This document shows positions 40,707 to 49,406 of a DNA stretch of 49,594 bases, one piece after another (positions within the stretch are counted from its first letter, which is position 1; each line of letters begins with the position of its first letter). Both the position numbers and the translations under genes were made by a program. The notes beneath the pieces were generated by a model, which had not been told where the DNA came from, did no database searches, and saw only the letters and a list, made by a program, of their open reading frames with translations. The DNA is from a virus, in the IMG/VR virus record IMGVR_UViG_3300036985_010036, positions 1-49,594 of that record, one strand, 5' to 3'.

Positions 40707-41726
40707 ATGTCTCACAACCTTTCAAAAAACGCAGCCGGAGAAGTTGAAATGTTCTGTGCCGGGAAGCCGGCTTGGCATGGTCTCGGTATCAATGTACAAG
40801 ACGCCCAAACATGGGAAAATGCCAGCAAGCTCGCAAAGCTCGATTGGACCATTTCAAAGGTACAGTTGACTAATCCGAGAACGTCCGCAGGGATCCCGAG
40901 TTATGCTCTTCTGCGCGATGACGATAACCGCTGGATCAGTACCGTAGGAGATAAGTACACGCCAATTCAAAACGCGCAAGCGTTTTCTTTTGTGGACGCT
41001 TTGCTTGAGGCAGGAAAAGCACATTATGAGTCCGCCGGCGCACTTGGCAATGGTGAAGTGATGTGGTGCATGGCAAGGTTAAATGCTCAAAGCTTTTCCC
41101 CAGTGAAAGGTGATGAACATCAAACCTATTTGCTTTTCTCGGAATTCCGCGATGGGCGAGCAGCACAGGTTCGGTTGACTCTGACGCGAGTGGTTTGCCA
41201 GAATACGTTAAATATCGCTCTTGGTTCAAAGGCAGTGAATGGTGCGGTTCTTAAACTTCGACACACGTCCGGGATTGATGAAAAAATAAAAGCGGCGAAA
41301 GATTTGCTCACAACGGTTGGTAGCGAAATAAGTTCCATTAAAACCAAGTTCCAGGCCCTGGCAACGAAGAAAATCACGCAGCCGCAATTTTTCACGATCA
41401 TGGAAAAGCTCTTCCCCGGGTTTGAGAAAAGTTCCCGATCCGAAAATAAAGCGGCGATGGTCGCCAGTAATTTCATGGCGAACGATGGTGGACAAATAAA
41501 AGGGATTGAAGGTTCCGCCTATGCTCTTCTCCAAGGCGTTACGCGATGGATTGACCACCAACGTGATGGTCTCCGGGTTGGTGACTCGAGTATTGAAGCG
41601 AAGCGCGCAGAATCGGCTATGTTCGGTTCGGGAGACCAATTTAAGACTTTCGCACTCGATACGATTTCCTCAGTGGTTGGCGTTGATGACATTGACAAGA
41701 TGTTAGCAGAAGTGGCGTTGGCGTAA
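40707..41726 (+). CDS. DUF932 family protein
   Basis: A 339-residue DUF932 protein, a family common in phages and plasmids with a proposed but unproven role in DNA metabolism. Characteristic segments: GKPAWHGLGINV near the start, VGDKYTPIQNAQAFSFVDAL, and RVVCQNTLNIAL. AAAGGAG is upstream. Codons are GC-richer than in adjacent genes (frequent GCG, CGC, CTC, AAG), similar to the capsid gene, hinting at high expression. It is monocistronic or paired with the next gene, before a terminator. Confidence 0.88.
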   Translation: MSHNLSKNAAGEVEMFCAGKPAWHGLGINVQDAQTWENASKLAKLDWTISKVQLTNPRTSAGIPSYALLRDDDNRWISTVGDKYTPIQNAQAFSFVDALLEAGKAHYESAGALGNGEVMWCMARLNAQSFSPVKGDEHQTYLLFSEFRDGRAAQVRLTLTRVVCQNTLNIALGSKAVNGAVLKLRHTSGIDEKIKAAKDLLTTVGSEISSIKTKFQALATKKITQPQFFTIMEKLFPGFEKSSRSENKAAMVASNFMANDGGQIKGIEGSAYALLQGVTRWIDHQRDGLRVGDSSIEAKRAESAMFGSGDQFKTFALDTISSVVGVDDIDKMLAEVALA

Positions 41727-41799
41727 GGTACCTATAATAATAATTTCATTCAATCAACCTAGGGGGATAAAATCCCCCACTTTAAAGGAGTTAAGTTTT

Positions 41800-42318
41800 A
41801 TGATTTCAACGAAAAAAGCAGTAGCAGCGCGCATTGCCGGAGCAAAGGTCACCGTTTCTTCAAAAAAGATACTTGTGAAAAAAGCGGGACTTCCTGATGT
41901 TCCTGACCAAGCACCGGTTATCCCGGGAAGCAAGACTGCAGGCAAAGCGAGTGCCGTAAAGGTCACGAAGACTGCAAAGACCCCGGCAGCGTCTTCCGAG
42001 CCGAAAGTACGGGCAATTACCCGCACCGGGCGGATGCGCATTCTCATTGAAGGAAGGCAACATACGGATGTTGAGATGTACGCGGAATTGGATAAAGAAT
42101 TCGGTCCGGGCAAAAAGTACCTTGCCACGTACCGACACAACCTGAACGTCATCGGCAAAGAAGCGGATCCCAAGTTCGTCCCGTACACACGCCTTATGCG
42201 CGGCCAGGATGGTACTCTTGCCGAATGGGTAGCGGGCGCTGCTCCCGGTAAGAAAGAAAAACGTGAGAAGATCAAAGCGAAGATCACGCTCGCGGTATCA
42301 AAATTGCCCAAAGAATAG
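41800..42318 (+). CDS. basic Lys/Ala-rich, probably nucleic-acid-binding protein
   Basis: A 172-residue protein. The first ~70 residues are a Lys/Ala/Val-rich tail (KTAGKASAVKVTKTAKTPAA), reminiscent of histone H1-like tails. A folded domain follows (TRTGRMRILIEGRQHTDVEM ... EFGPGKKYLATYRHNLNVIG). Strong AAAGGAG site and GC-rich codons like the capsid and DUF932 genes suggest abundance. It might coat or compact DNA; no family is recognised. Confidence 0.75.
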   Translation: MISTKKAVAARIAGAKVTVSSKKILVKKAGLPDVPDQAPVIPGSKTAGKASAVKVTKTAKTPAASSEPKVRAITRTGRMRILIEGRQHTDVEMYAELDKEFGPGKKYLATYRHNLNVIGKEADPKFVPYTRLMRGQDGTLAEWVAGAAPGKKEKREKIKAKITLAVSKLPKE

Positions 42319-42345
42319 CAAGGTTCTTGTGAAGGGAACTTTGCT
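42317..42345 (+). terminator. hairpin overlapping the stop codon
   Basis: AGCAAGGTTC (42317-42326) pairs with GAACTTTGCT (42336-42345), one wobble, nine-base loop. The left arm includes the last two bases of the TAG stop. No T-run follows, so it is not a terminator by itself; it precedes the terminator at 42356. Confidence 0.5.
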
Positions 42346-42355
42346 ATGTAGTAAA

Positions 42356-42393
42356 AGAAAGGTGACTGGGTGGCTCCATCACCTTTCTTTCTT
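42356..42393 (+). terminator. intrinsic terminator before the replication operon
   Basis: AGAAAGGTGA (42356-42365) pairs perfectly with TCACCTTTCT (42379-42388) around a 13-base loop, followed by TTCTTTTC. It ends transcription of the DUF932/basic-protein pair about 20 bases before the helicase gene. Confidence 0.85.
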
Positions 42394-42413
42394 TTCAATT
42401 CGCTAAATCCTCT

Positions 42414-43691
42414 ATGAATAACCTACCAAAAGTATTGCGATATTACCAATCGAATGGCGTGAGATATTTACGTAAAAATATGGGTGGTTGTCTTTTCTGG
42501 GAAATGCGTCTAGGTAAGACTATTACATCCATAAGATATTTATCGCAGGTTGCCAGGCGTATTTTAATAGTGGGGCCTTATTCGGTATTTGCCGGATGGT
42601 TATCTGAATTAGAAAATAAATCGGTATATGTGATTGAAGGGGTAACTCGGGCAAGATTCGATATGCTTGACCAGTTGCAGGACTCTTCTGGCTGGTTTCT
42701 TATTAATAAAGAAGCACATCTGCGCATTGATTTTCTCCGGTATCACTGGGACGCAATTGTAATAGACGAATGTTTCATTACCAATCCAAAAGCAGAAGTT
42801 ACAAAGTACTTCTTAAAACACACTAAAGCAAAAATAAGAATAGTCTTGACTGGTACTCCCGCCACAGAAGGTGAAGAACAATATTATTGTCCTCTTCACT
42901 GGGTGAACCCGATGATTTTAGGTTACAAGAATTATTACCATTTTAAAGTGGCAAGATTTCGTATGGAAGGTTTTGACTATGTAATGCCGGTCAAAGATAA
43001 ACGTTGGCTTGCCGGTAGATTGAATACTCACTGTAGTGTCTTAAAAAGAAAAGATGTAGGATTACAGAAAGAAAAGATTTACCAGGTAAGAAAAATAATT
43101 CTTTCAAATGAGAATAGGATTTTATATGATACCATTGAACGAGAGGCAATGCTTAATGGGGAAGTTTTGAAGTTCTCTGCCCAGCGCCGGAATGCCATGA
43201 GAAGGTTATGTACCGGAAAAGAAAAGATTGATGAACTACGGTATCTCCTTGAAGGTGAGCTAAAGCACCGGAGGGTAATTATATATGCTTGGTTCGTTGA
43301 TGAAATAATCCAGATAGCAAAAGAATTCAATTGCCCGGCGATATATGGTGATGTATCTGTTGAGCGAAGAGAAGAGGTTCGACTATCTTTTCAAAAGGGA
43401 ATATTCACAAGATTAGTGATTCAACCTGAAACGATCAAATACGGTTCTTGTTTTTCAATGGCAGACATGGCCGTATTTGTTTCAAGGCCAGAAAGTCTTT
43501 TGACCAATTTACAGGTCGAGGAAAGAACAGAAGACCTTTCAACACCCGAGAGTACCTTTATTTTAGATATAGTGGCAAAGGATACAGTCGAGGAAGACAT
43601 ACTTATTTCCATTAAAAATAAAGAAGATAGAGTACAACTGCTGGAGAGGATACGCCATGGCATTGAAACCAGATTACAGGTTCCTTTTTAA
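42414..43691 (+). CDS. SNF2-like superfamily 2 helicase
   Basis: A 425-residue ATP-dependent DNA translocase or helicase. Motif I FWEMRLGKT (~28-36), Ia LIVGPYSVFAGW (~51-62), motif II VIDECF (116-121) in place of the usual DEAH/DEXH, motif III LTGTPA (145-150). The C-terminal lobe contains RVIIYAWFVDEI and the motif V/VI area QVEERTEDLSTPE. No ribosome site is obvious in the short terminator-gene gap. It overlaps the resolvase gene by 35 bases and probably works in replication or recombination. Confidence 0.85.
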   Translation: MNNLPKVLRYYQSNGVRYLRKNMGGCLFWEMRLGKTITSIRYLSQVARRILIVGPYSVFAGWLSELENKSVYVIEGVTRARFDMLDQLQDSSGWFLINKEAHLRIDFLRYHWDAIVIDECFITNPKAEVTKYFLKHTKAKIRIVLTGTPATEGEEQYYCPLHWVNPMILGYKNYYHFKVARFRMEGFDYVMPVKDKRWLAGRLNTHCSVLKRKDVGLQKEKIYQVRKIILSNENRILYDTIEREAMLNGEVLKFSAQRRNAMRRLCTGKEKIDELRYLLEGELKHRRVIIYAWFVDEIIQIAKEFNCPAIYGDVSVERREEVRLSFQKGIFTRLVIQPETIKYGSCFSMADMAVFVSRPESLLTNLQVEERTEDLSTPESTFILDIVAKDTVEEDILISIKNKEDRVQLLERIRHGIETRLQVPF

Positions 43692-44151
43692 AAACTATCG
43701 GTTTGCAACCATAGATCCCGGGATGACCACCGCTATACAATACTGGAACAAAGGGATTCCCGGGAATAAAGCTATCCATAAAATTACCGAAGAGTACGCG
43801 GATTCCTTATTAGGAAAACGTTTATTTCATCTTACCGAAAAAATGGATTTTAGGGGTATTGACTATGCCATAATTGAGGCAATGGATTTTAGAATGGGTT
43901 CGGCCAAGTCTATGGCAAGTGCCGGAAGAGGAGACCTTTCCTCACTCGCTTATATTATCGGAGCTATTACCCAGCGCGCCAGCATGAGCAATACTTCTGT
44001 ATTAGAACCAGTCAAGTATTGTCAATGGGCAGGTCAGTTGAATTACAAACAATTGCGTATAATTCTTTTAAAGAAATTTGGGTTTATTTCAAAAAACAAC
44101 CATGAAGCAGCAGCCTATGGAATTGGTCTATGGGCGAAAGGGGAATTATGA
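43657..44151 (+). CDS. RuvC-like Holliday junction resolvase
   Basis: A 164-residue nuclease of the RNase H fold. The first strand gives ATIDPGMTTA with catalytic Asp20; YAIIEAMDF gives Glu74; and NNHEAAAYGIGL (147-158) is the C-terminal motif, with His149-Glu150 where RuvC has Asp residues. Such enzymes resolve junctions and debranch DNA before packaging. GGAGAGG site inside the helicase gene; ATGA overlap with the next gene. Confidence 0.82.
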   Translation: MALKPDYRFLFKNYRFATIDPGMTTAIQYWNKGIPGNKAIHKITEEYADSLLGKRLFHLTEKMDFRGIDYAIIEAMDFRMGSAKSMASAGRGDLSSLAYIIGAITQRASMSNTSVLEPVKYCQWAGQLNYKQLRIILLKKFGFISKNNHEAAAYGIGLWAKGEL

Positions 44152-44330
44152 CCAGCAAGGCGAAGGATAAGTGGAAAAAGTTGTTCCGTGTCAAAAAGAG
44201 TAACTTGCGAAAGGTAGACTACCATAAGTTTGAAATACAGGTGTTGACTATGGTAGCACCCGAGTGCCGGAAGTGTAACCGGACGAAACCTTGTGTATCT
44301 TGTGAACTTATGCAAAAGGCTGTACCATGA
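44148..44330 (+). CDS. small zinc-ribbon protein
   Basis: A 60-residue protein from ATG 44148, which follows AAAGGGGAATT and overlaps the resolvase stop (ATGA). Basic N-terminal half (KAKDKWKKLFRVKKSN) then CRKC and CVSC seven residues apart, a compact zinc site. Located among DNA-repair genes, it may bind DNA or join a repair complex. Stop overlaps the next start. Confidence 0.7.
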   Translation: MTSKAKDKWKKLFRVKKSNLRKVDYHKFEIQVLTMVAPECRKCNRTKPCVSCELMQKAVP

Positions 44331-44839
44331 ATATTTGTTTACGTTGCCCTTTGCATAAGACAAAAATTAATCGTATCACTGGGATAGGAATGATGACTGC
44401 GCGATTTCTTTTCCTCAGCGAGACTCCCTCAGTGAGTGAGGATTTAATCGGGAAGGGTTTTGTATCAGACTCTAATAAACTTTTACAGGAGATTATTTTA
44501 AAATCAGGTATTAAACTATCGGATTGTTATTTTAGCTATATGGTACAATGCCGGGCATGCGATAGCAAAAGAAGTACCAATAGGTTACCTACGGAGGAGG
44601 AGATATTAGCATGCATGCCAAATGTATTAAATGTCTTGGGTACTTTAAGGTTTCAAGGGGTAGTACTCATAGATTCTTTAGTTGATAAATATTACAGAAC
44701 AAGGGTTCATGTTCCTCATATAAAGATTACAAACCCGAACCTGATAAAAATAAAAGGTGGACGGGCAAGTAATCTATACATTGACACCATTCAAAAATTG
44801 GAGCGTTTCCATGATAAAATCATTAGCACCGGAATATAG
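44327..44839 (+). CDS. uracil-DNA glycosylase superfamily protein (divergent)
   Basis: A 170-residue protein related to family 4/5 uracil-DNA glycosylases: CLRCPLH at the start (an iron-sulfur-like cysteine pair), RFLFLSETPSVSED replacing the GE(A)PG..ED motif, GFVSDSNKLLQEIIL, and CYFSYMVQCRA. The usual C-terminal HPSP-type motif is replaced by ITNPN. It may remove uracil or another base, or have lost activity. Overlaps both neighbours. Confidence 0.72.
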   Translation: MNICLRCPLHKTKINRITGIGMMTARFLFLSETPSVSEDLIGKGFVSDSNKLLQEIILKSGIKLSDCYFSYMVQCRACDSKRSTNRLPTEEEILACMPNVLNVLGTLRFQGVVLIDSLVDKYYRTRVHVPHIKITNPNLIKIKGGRASNLYIDTIQKLERFHDKIISTGI

Positions 44840-45662
44840 TCTTTCTAAAGATGGTTTGACTCAATCTTTGTTTTCCGATTATATGATGTGCCCGAGGAAG
44901 TTTGCAATTGAAACACATAAACTAGCTCAACCATCTAAGTTCGTAATGGAGCTCGGTTCAGCAGGGCACTCGGCACTGGAGAACGGGGGGAAACTCGGAT
45001 TATATAAATTCGATCGGGTAATTACTAAAAATCAAAAGGAACAAATACATGCTATCTTAACGGCATTGATTCCCGCTTATCTGAAATATTATGCCAAGGA
45101 AGATAAGCATTGGAATAGTACCAAAGAATACGTATTTGATTTTATGTTTATGGGAGTAAGACTGAGGGGAAAGATTGATGGAATTATGTCCTTCAAATAC
45201 ATAACCAAAATACGGGAAACAAAGTTTAAGTCCCGTATTAGTGAGGATGGTTTAGAAAGAGGATTAGCTCTGGACTGGCAATCATTGTTCTACGTTTTTG
45301 CCTATGCGCAAGTTTTCAAAAAACATCCCATTGGTGGGGTAGAGTATGATGTCATAAGATACCCTACAGTGAAAGATAATAACTTACCAAAAGAATTACA
45401 TGAAAAAGTCTTGCAAGGGATTAATGATGAACCAGAAAATTGGTTCAAACGCTGGGAAACTAAATTTACCGAAGATGATATGTGTAATTTTAGGAACGAT
45501 CTTATTGCTAAGTTAACTGAAATTACCAATAGAAAAGTATGGTATAGGAATGAGTGCAGTTGCCACGGGGCATATCCTTGTAACTTCATAGATTATTGTA
45601 CTCAAGAGGACACATCCAATTTAATAAAGCGTGAGTTATTTAGTGAGCTAAGAAAACAATAA
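44811..45662 (+). CDS. PD-(D/E)XK nuclease with iron-sulfur-type cysteines
   Basis: A 283-residue Cas4/RecB-like nuclease from ATG 44811 (GGAG upstream). The core motif is GKIDGI (Asp123) followed by IRETKFK (Glu136, Lys138), then DWQSLFYVFAYA. Cys27 in MMCPRKF plus Cys249, 251, 257 and 263 near the end resemble the split iron-sulfur cluster of AddB/Cas4-type enzymes. It likely resects DNA ends for recombination with the Sak4-like protein downstream. Overlaps the UDG-like gene by 29 bases. Confidence 0.85.
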   Translation: MIKSLAPEYSLSKDGLTQSLFSDYMMCPRKFAIETHKLAQPSKFVMELGSAGHSALENGGKLGLYKFDRVITKNQKEQIHAILTALIPAYLKYYAKEDKHWNSTKEYVFDFMFMGVRLRGKIDGIMSFKYITKIRETKFKSRISEDGLERGLALDWQSLFYVFAYAQVFKKHPIGGVEYDVIRYPTVKDNNLPKELHEKVLQGINDEPENWFKRWETKFTEDDMCNFRNDLIAKLTEITNRKVWYRNECSCHGAYPCNFIDYCTQEDTSNLIKRELFSELRKQ

Positions 45663-45670
45663 GAATAACT

Positions 45671-45699
45671 TGCAAAGATCAAAATTATAAAGCATATTT
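45671..45699 (+). promoter_or_regulatory. candidate promoter for the Sak4/SSB/polymerase genes
   Basis: TTGCAA (45671-45676), 17 bases, CATATT (45694-45699) in the 89-base AT-rich gap before the Sak4-like gene. The -10 box is imperfect; support is position and spacing only. Confidence 0.3.
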
Positions 45700-45751
45700 A
45701 TATCATTCAATTTTAAATTTAAAACGTCATCATTAATCTGGAGGATTTAAA

Positions 45752-46663
45752 ATGGCAATGACGCTCAAGAAAAGGATTACTCCCAGGATTACCCTTGGAG
45801 TAAAACAAACAAAAGTTTCTAAAGTCTTTACGTTACCTTCTGCCCCTATCGAACCTGTTTCTGACCTTGGAGCTTATTCCTGGCTCATTTATGGTCAGAA
45901 AAAAATCGGAAAATCAACCCTGGCGAGTCTCTTCCCGGATGCGTTATTTATGATGTTTGAACCGGGAGCGAAAGCATTACGAATTTACAGGGTTGATTGT
46001 TCCACCTGGACTGACGCCTTAGGTTATTTGAGAGAACTTGAGAAGTCAAAAGAAGTGGGGCAATTTAGATTCAAAACGATTGTCCTGGATACCGGGTTTG
46101 AAATGCATAAGAAATGCCAGTCCCATATTTGTGAAACATTAAATATAGATTATCCAAGGGAAAATAATTATGGAAAAGACTGGAATGCCATTTCCGGAGA
46201 GCTAAGGAAATTTCACGACCGAATATTTAACCTAGGTGTTGGTCTGGTAATTCTATGCCATGAAGCAGTGAAGGAACAGCAAACCTACACCGGGAATAAA
46301 TATGACCAAGTGGTACCACTCCTTGCAAAAGCCAGCGATGACTATTACCGTGCGGTAATTGATAATGTAGCTTGGTATCATTATCGCGGAAAGCAAAGAT
46401 TTCTGCAAATAAGGGGGACAGATCACGCAATGGCAGGTCTGGCATTGAACGCCGATGACTTCTTTAAAACGCCAAAGGGCGAGCAAATATATGCGATTCC
46501 TATCTCCAGTGATCCCGGCCAAGGGATGAAAAATATTTTAGACGCCTTTATGAACAAACAACCACAAACATTTAAGGAGGAAACCGAGAAATTTTCTGAG
46601 ACCGCAATTAAAATTTCTATCAATGAGAAGCTTCGCAAGGCAGCGAGAAAGGGAGGGCGTTGA
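45752..46663 (+). CDS. Sak4-like RecA-fold ATPase (recombinase)
   Basis: A 303-residue ATPase with P-loop GQKKIGKST (48-56), Walker B KTIVLDT (~108-114), and FMMFEPGAKALR, the order seen in phage Sak4/AAA_24 proteins that promote single-strand annealing with a partner SSB. The partner is likely the DUF669 protein encoded next. CTGGAGG precedes the ATG. Confidence 0.82.
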   Translation: MAMTLKKRITPRITLGVKQTKVSKVFTLPSAPIEPVSDLGAYSWLIYGQKKIGKSTLASLFPDALFMMFEPGAKALRIYRVDCSTWTDALGYLRELEKSKEVGQFRFKTIVLDTGFEMHKKCQSHICETLNIDYPRENNYGKDWNAISGELRKFHDRIFNLGVGLVILCHEAVKEQQTYTGNKYDQVVPLLAKASDDYYRAVIDNVAWYHYRGKQRFLQIRGTDHAMAGLALNADDFFKTPKGEQIYAIPISSDPGQGMKNILDAFMNKQPQTFKEETEKFSETAIKISINEKLRKAARKGGR

Positions 46664-46700
46664 GGCAAAGGTCGCCTTAGAAAGATTAATGATTTTTAAT

Positions 46701-46737
46701 CGTGTAAACCGCTATAGTTCTGTTAACCGTGTAAACC
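46701..46737 (+). promoter_or_regulatory. perfect CGTGTAAACC direct repeat
   Basis: CGTGTAAACC occurs at 46701-46710 and 46728-46737 in the 104-base gap before the DUF669 gene, 27 bases apart start to start. Spacing near 2.5 helical turns and GC-richer content than surroundings suggest a regulatory site. Confidence 0.4.
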
Positions 46738-46767
46738 TATTTACTTTTAACCAAGAGGAGAGGCAGT

Positions 46768-47607
46768 ATGTCCTTCAAAGCAAGACTAAAAGGTATGCAG
46801 CAAAAGATGGAAGAGTTACAGGAAGGTTATGTTCCTGGGGGGAATTCTCAACAGATCCCTGACGACGACTATTCTTTACGTGTAAAGGCAACCATCAACG
46901 AAACGTCAAAGGCACCGGCCAGGATACAAATTTCTTTCTGCTTTGTTGTTGCTGAAGGGGAATACGAAGGAGTACAGGTTTGGAATAACTGCATTATCGA
47001 GGACAACAAAACAGGAGCACAGATCGCTCGCGGCGTCATTGAAGACCTTGGCTATACCTGGCCGGCCGATGAACTTGAATTGCTTGAGGATATTGTTAAC
47101 GATATTACCGAGCGTTCACCTTTGATTGAAGCTACAGTGCGGACAAAAGAAAACGCCCAAGGGTATATGAATTCAAAAATCAAAATCAACAATGTGCTTG
47201 AACTCCCGGAAGGTAGTGAAGGTGGAGAAGTACAAACGAATGAAGTTCCCGCAGGAGAAGAGACCCCGAGACCTGACGCTGGAGAGGAAAAGGATTTGCA
47301 GAAACAAGCATTGCTTGACCTTGCGGCTTCCTTGGGCATTGATGGTTTCACCGCCGAGAACGAACTCGCGGATATGATTGAAGCCTTGAAAGCTTGTGAT
47401 TTGAAGTACCCGAAAGAAAATTTCACCGAAGAGGAATTGGGTTTGGTAACCGCGCTTGATATTGCGAACCTTGTTGAAGAACCGAAAAAAGTGGCGGTCA
47501 AACCGGTTGTTTTGAAAAAGGCGACACCTCCCAGTGCTCCTGCTACTGCATCTAAAACGGTGACCAAACCCGCCGGCAAACTTTTTTCAAAGAAAGGGAA
47601 GAAATAA
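46768..47607 (+). CDS. DUF669-like single-stranded DNA-binding protein
   Basis: A 279-residue protein. Residues ~1-135 fit DUF669: YSLRVKATINETSKAPARIQ, EGEYEGVQVWNNCIIED and KTGAQIARGVIEDLGYTW. The rest is acidic and then Lys/Pro/Ala-rich, ending GKLFSKKGKK. DUF669 proteins accompany Sak4-type recombinases and are thought to bind single-stranded DNA. GC-rich codon choice like the capsid gene suggests high copy number. AGAGGAGAGG upstream. Confidence 0.78.
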   Translation: MSFKARLKGMQQKMEELQEGYVPGGNSQQIPDDDYSLRVKATINETSKAPARIQISFCFVVAEGEYEGVQVWNNCIIEDNKTGAQIARGVIEDLGYTWPADELELLEDIVNDITERSPLIEATVRTKENAQGYMNSKIKINNVLELPEGSEGGEVQTNEVPAGEETPRPDAGEEKDLQKQALLDLAASLGIDGFTAENELADMIEALKACDLKYPKENFTEEELGLVTALDIANLVEEPKKVAVKPVVLKKATPPSAPATASKTVTKPAGKLFSKKGKK

Positions 47608-47642
47608 TTTAAAGAACTATTCATTGGAGAAACGAGCAAATT

Positions 47643-49406
47643 ATGAAAACCCGTGCAATCAAAACTTCTGATAAGATCGTAGTCGACTATGAGACTACCG
47701 GTCTAACCGATGACCCGAATGCACGGGTTTTTTCATATTCATTAACTTGGTGTGATGATGGATACACCGAAGTTTATCGTAATGATACCCCTGATAAAAT
47801 ACCACTTTCTTTGTACGAAGATAAAATACAGGATTTTTGGCAATCATCTTGTGAAGGTGTTGCGCATAATTTTTCCTTTGAAAATCACATGTCTCTGCGT
47901 GAAGGTTGGGTTCGTAACCCAAATAAACAAATGCATGATACAATGATAATGCATCAATACATAAACAATTTATCAAGCTCAAACCAGTTAAAATATTTAG
48001 CTCCTTTATATGCGGGAATCACCCCGGAGTGGGAAAAGCCATGGAAAGCAGTTAAAGAAGCATTCAAGATATATGGTAGATATGATTTAATTCCCGAGTA
48101 CTTAATGCACCCTTACCAAATAGCTGATGGTGAAGCTACGGCAAGTTTATTCAACTTATTCTTACCATTGGTTAAACCATGGGAAGAGTACCTTAATGAA
48201 ATAAATCTAATCTATACGACAGTCCGAATGGAGCGTATAGGTTTTATGGTTGATAGAAAAAATGCTCAGGATTTGATTGATGTTATGGAAGGTGACCTTA
48301 CGAGTAATGAAATAGAAATGGAGGCAATAGTAGGCAGGAAATTAAACATGAATTCTCCGGCACAATTATCTCATTACCTTTATAAAGAGTTAGGTTTACC
48401 GGATCAGGGCTCGGTTGATATTGAGGCAATAGAATCTTTAAGAAAGATAAATGACCTTCCGGTACTCGACTGTATTTTAAAAAAGAGAGCGTACACCCGA
48501 GGAGTATCAACTATACAAAGTTATTTAACCTCTTCAATATTTGACGGAGCAATCCATCCGACCATCAATACCAATAAAGCACGTACCGGTAGAGAAACAT
48601 CTGAAAATCCGAATATGCAAAATGTATCGAAAGAATTTAAGGTCGATTCAAAATATACTGTAGCAGCGCGTAAATGCTTTAGGGCACGTCCAGGATACTT
48701 TTTATTACTGGCTGATTATGCCGGAATAGAAATGCGTCTTGGGGTTCAAGGAACCAAGAGTGAACGTCTGATAAAATTATGTCGTGAAAATTTTGACTTT
48801 CATGCTGCTATGGCAACTTCTTTTTATGGTAAGCGTTATACTGAGGAGCAAAATATAAAGATAAAAAAAGCACTGAGGAGTAAAGCTAAAAATGCCCGGT
48901 TTGCAATGTTCTACGGGGCAGGAATAAAACAAACAGCCGATACTCTTGGGTTATCTATAGAAGAAGTTACCGTAGGATATGAGCGTGATAAAAAGGATTT
49001 TCCTGAAATATATGCATTTATGGATGAATGTACCTTATTTGCAAAAAAGAATGGTTACATCGAAACATACTTCGGGAGGAAATTAAGGACAGAATCCGAT
49101 AGAGCTTATGTCGCCACAGACTATAAAATCCAAGGTAGTGCGGCGGCATTATTTAAGCATGCCCAGGTCGATGTAGATAATTACTTTATAAATGAGATTG
49201 GATACCCCTTAGCACGTTGTATATTACCGGTGCATGACGAATTAGTTATGGAACTACATCGTTCTCTTTTACCAGATTTGGACTCTATAATGGTAAACAC
49301 TAATAGAATAATGACCGATTATCCACAAATAACGGTACCAATAAAGGTGGAATTTAATAGGTCTATGTTGACTTGGGATGCAAAAAAGGAGATTACCTAT
49401 GGATAA
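47643..49406 (+). CDS. DNA polymerase, family A, with 3'-5' exonuclease
   Basis: A 587-residue replicative polymerase. Exonuclease motifs: VVDYETTG (Asp15, Glu17), AHNFSFENH and YQIADGEAT. Polymerase motif A LLADYAGIEMRLG (~356-368), motif B KNARFAMFYG (~416-425; Phe, not Tyr, at the ribose-discrimination position), motif C HDELV (531-535). No 5'-3' exonuclease domain. The stop overlaps the small gene that recurs at the start of the window, so polymerase and primase genes are adjacent on the circle. Confidence 0.95.
   Translation: MKTRAIKTSDKIVVDYETTGLTDDPNARVFSYSLTWCDDGYTEVYRNDTPDKIPLSLYEDKIQDFWQSSCEGVAHNFSFENHMSLREGWVRNPNKQMHDTMIMHQYINNLSSSNQLKYLAPLYAGITPEWEKPWKAVKEAFKIYGRYDLIPEYLMHPYQIADGEATASLFNLFLPLVKPWEEYLNEINLIYTTVRMERIGFMVDRKNAQDLIDVMEGDLTSNEIEMEAIVGRKLNMNSPAQLSHYLYKELGLPDQGSVDIEAIESLRKINDLPVLDCILKKRAYTRGVSTIQSYLTSSIFDGAIHPTINTNKARTGRETSENPNMQNVSKEFKVDSKYTVAARKCFRARPGYFLLLADYAGIEMRLGVQGTKSERLIKLCRENFDFHAAMATSFYGKRYTEEQNIKIKKALRSKAKNARFAMFYGAGIKQTADTLGLSIEEVTVGYERDKKDFPEIYAFMDECTLFAKKNGYIETYFGRKLRTESDRAYVATDYKIQGSAAALFKHAQVDVDNYFINEIGYPLARCILPVHDELVMELHRSLLPDLDSIMVNTNRIMTDYPQITVPIKVEFNRSMLTWDAKKEITYG

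Noticed and set aside
41754-42398. 214-codon open frame on the minus strand
   Set aside because: It mirrors the Lys/Ala-rich gene on the + strand and the flanking hairpins; no ribosome site, and no other minus-strand gene exists in the genome.
47052-47639. 195-codon minus-strand open frame
   Set aside because: Ser/Ala/Phe-rich shadow of the acidic, Lys-rich DUF669 gene; composition is that of an antisense frame.
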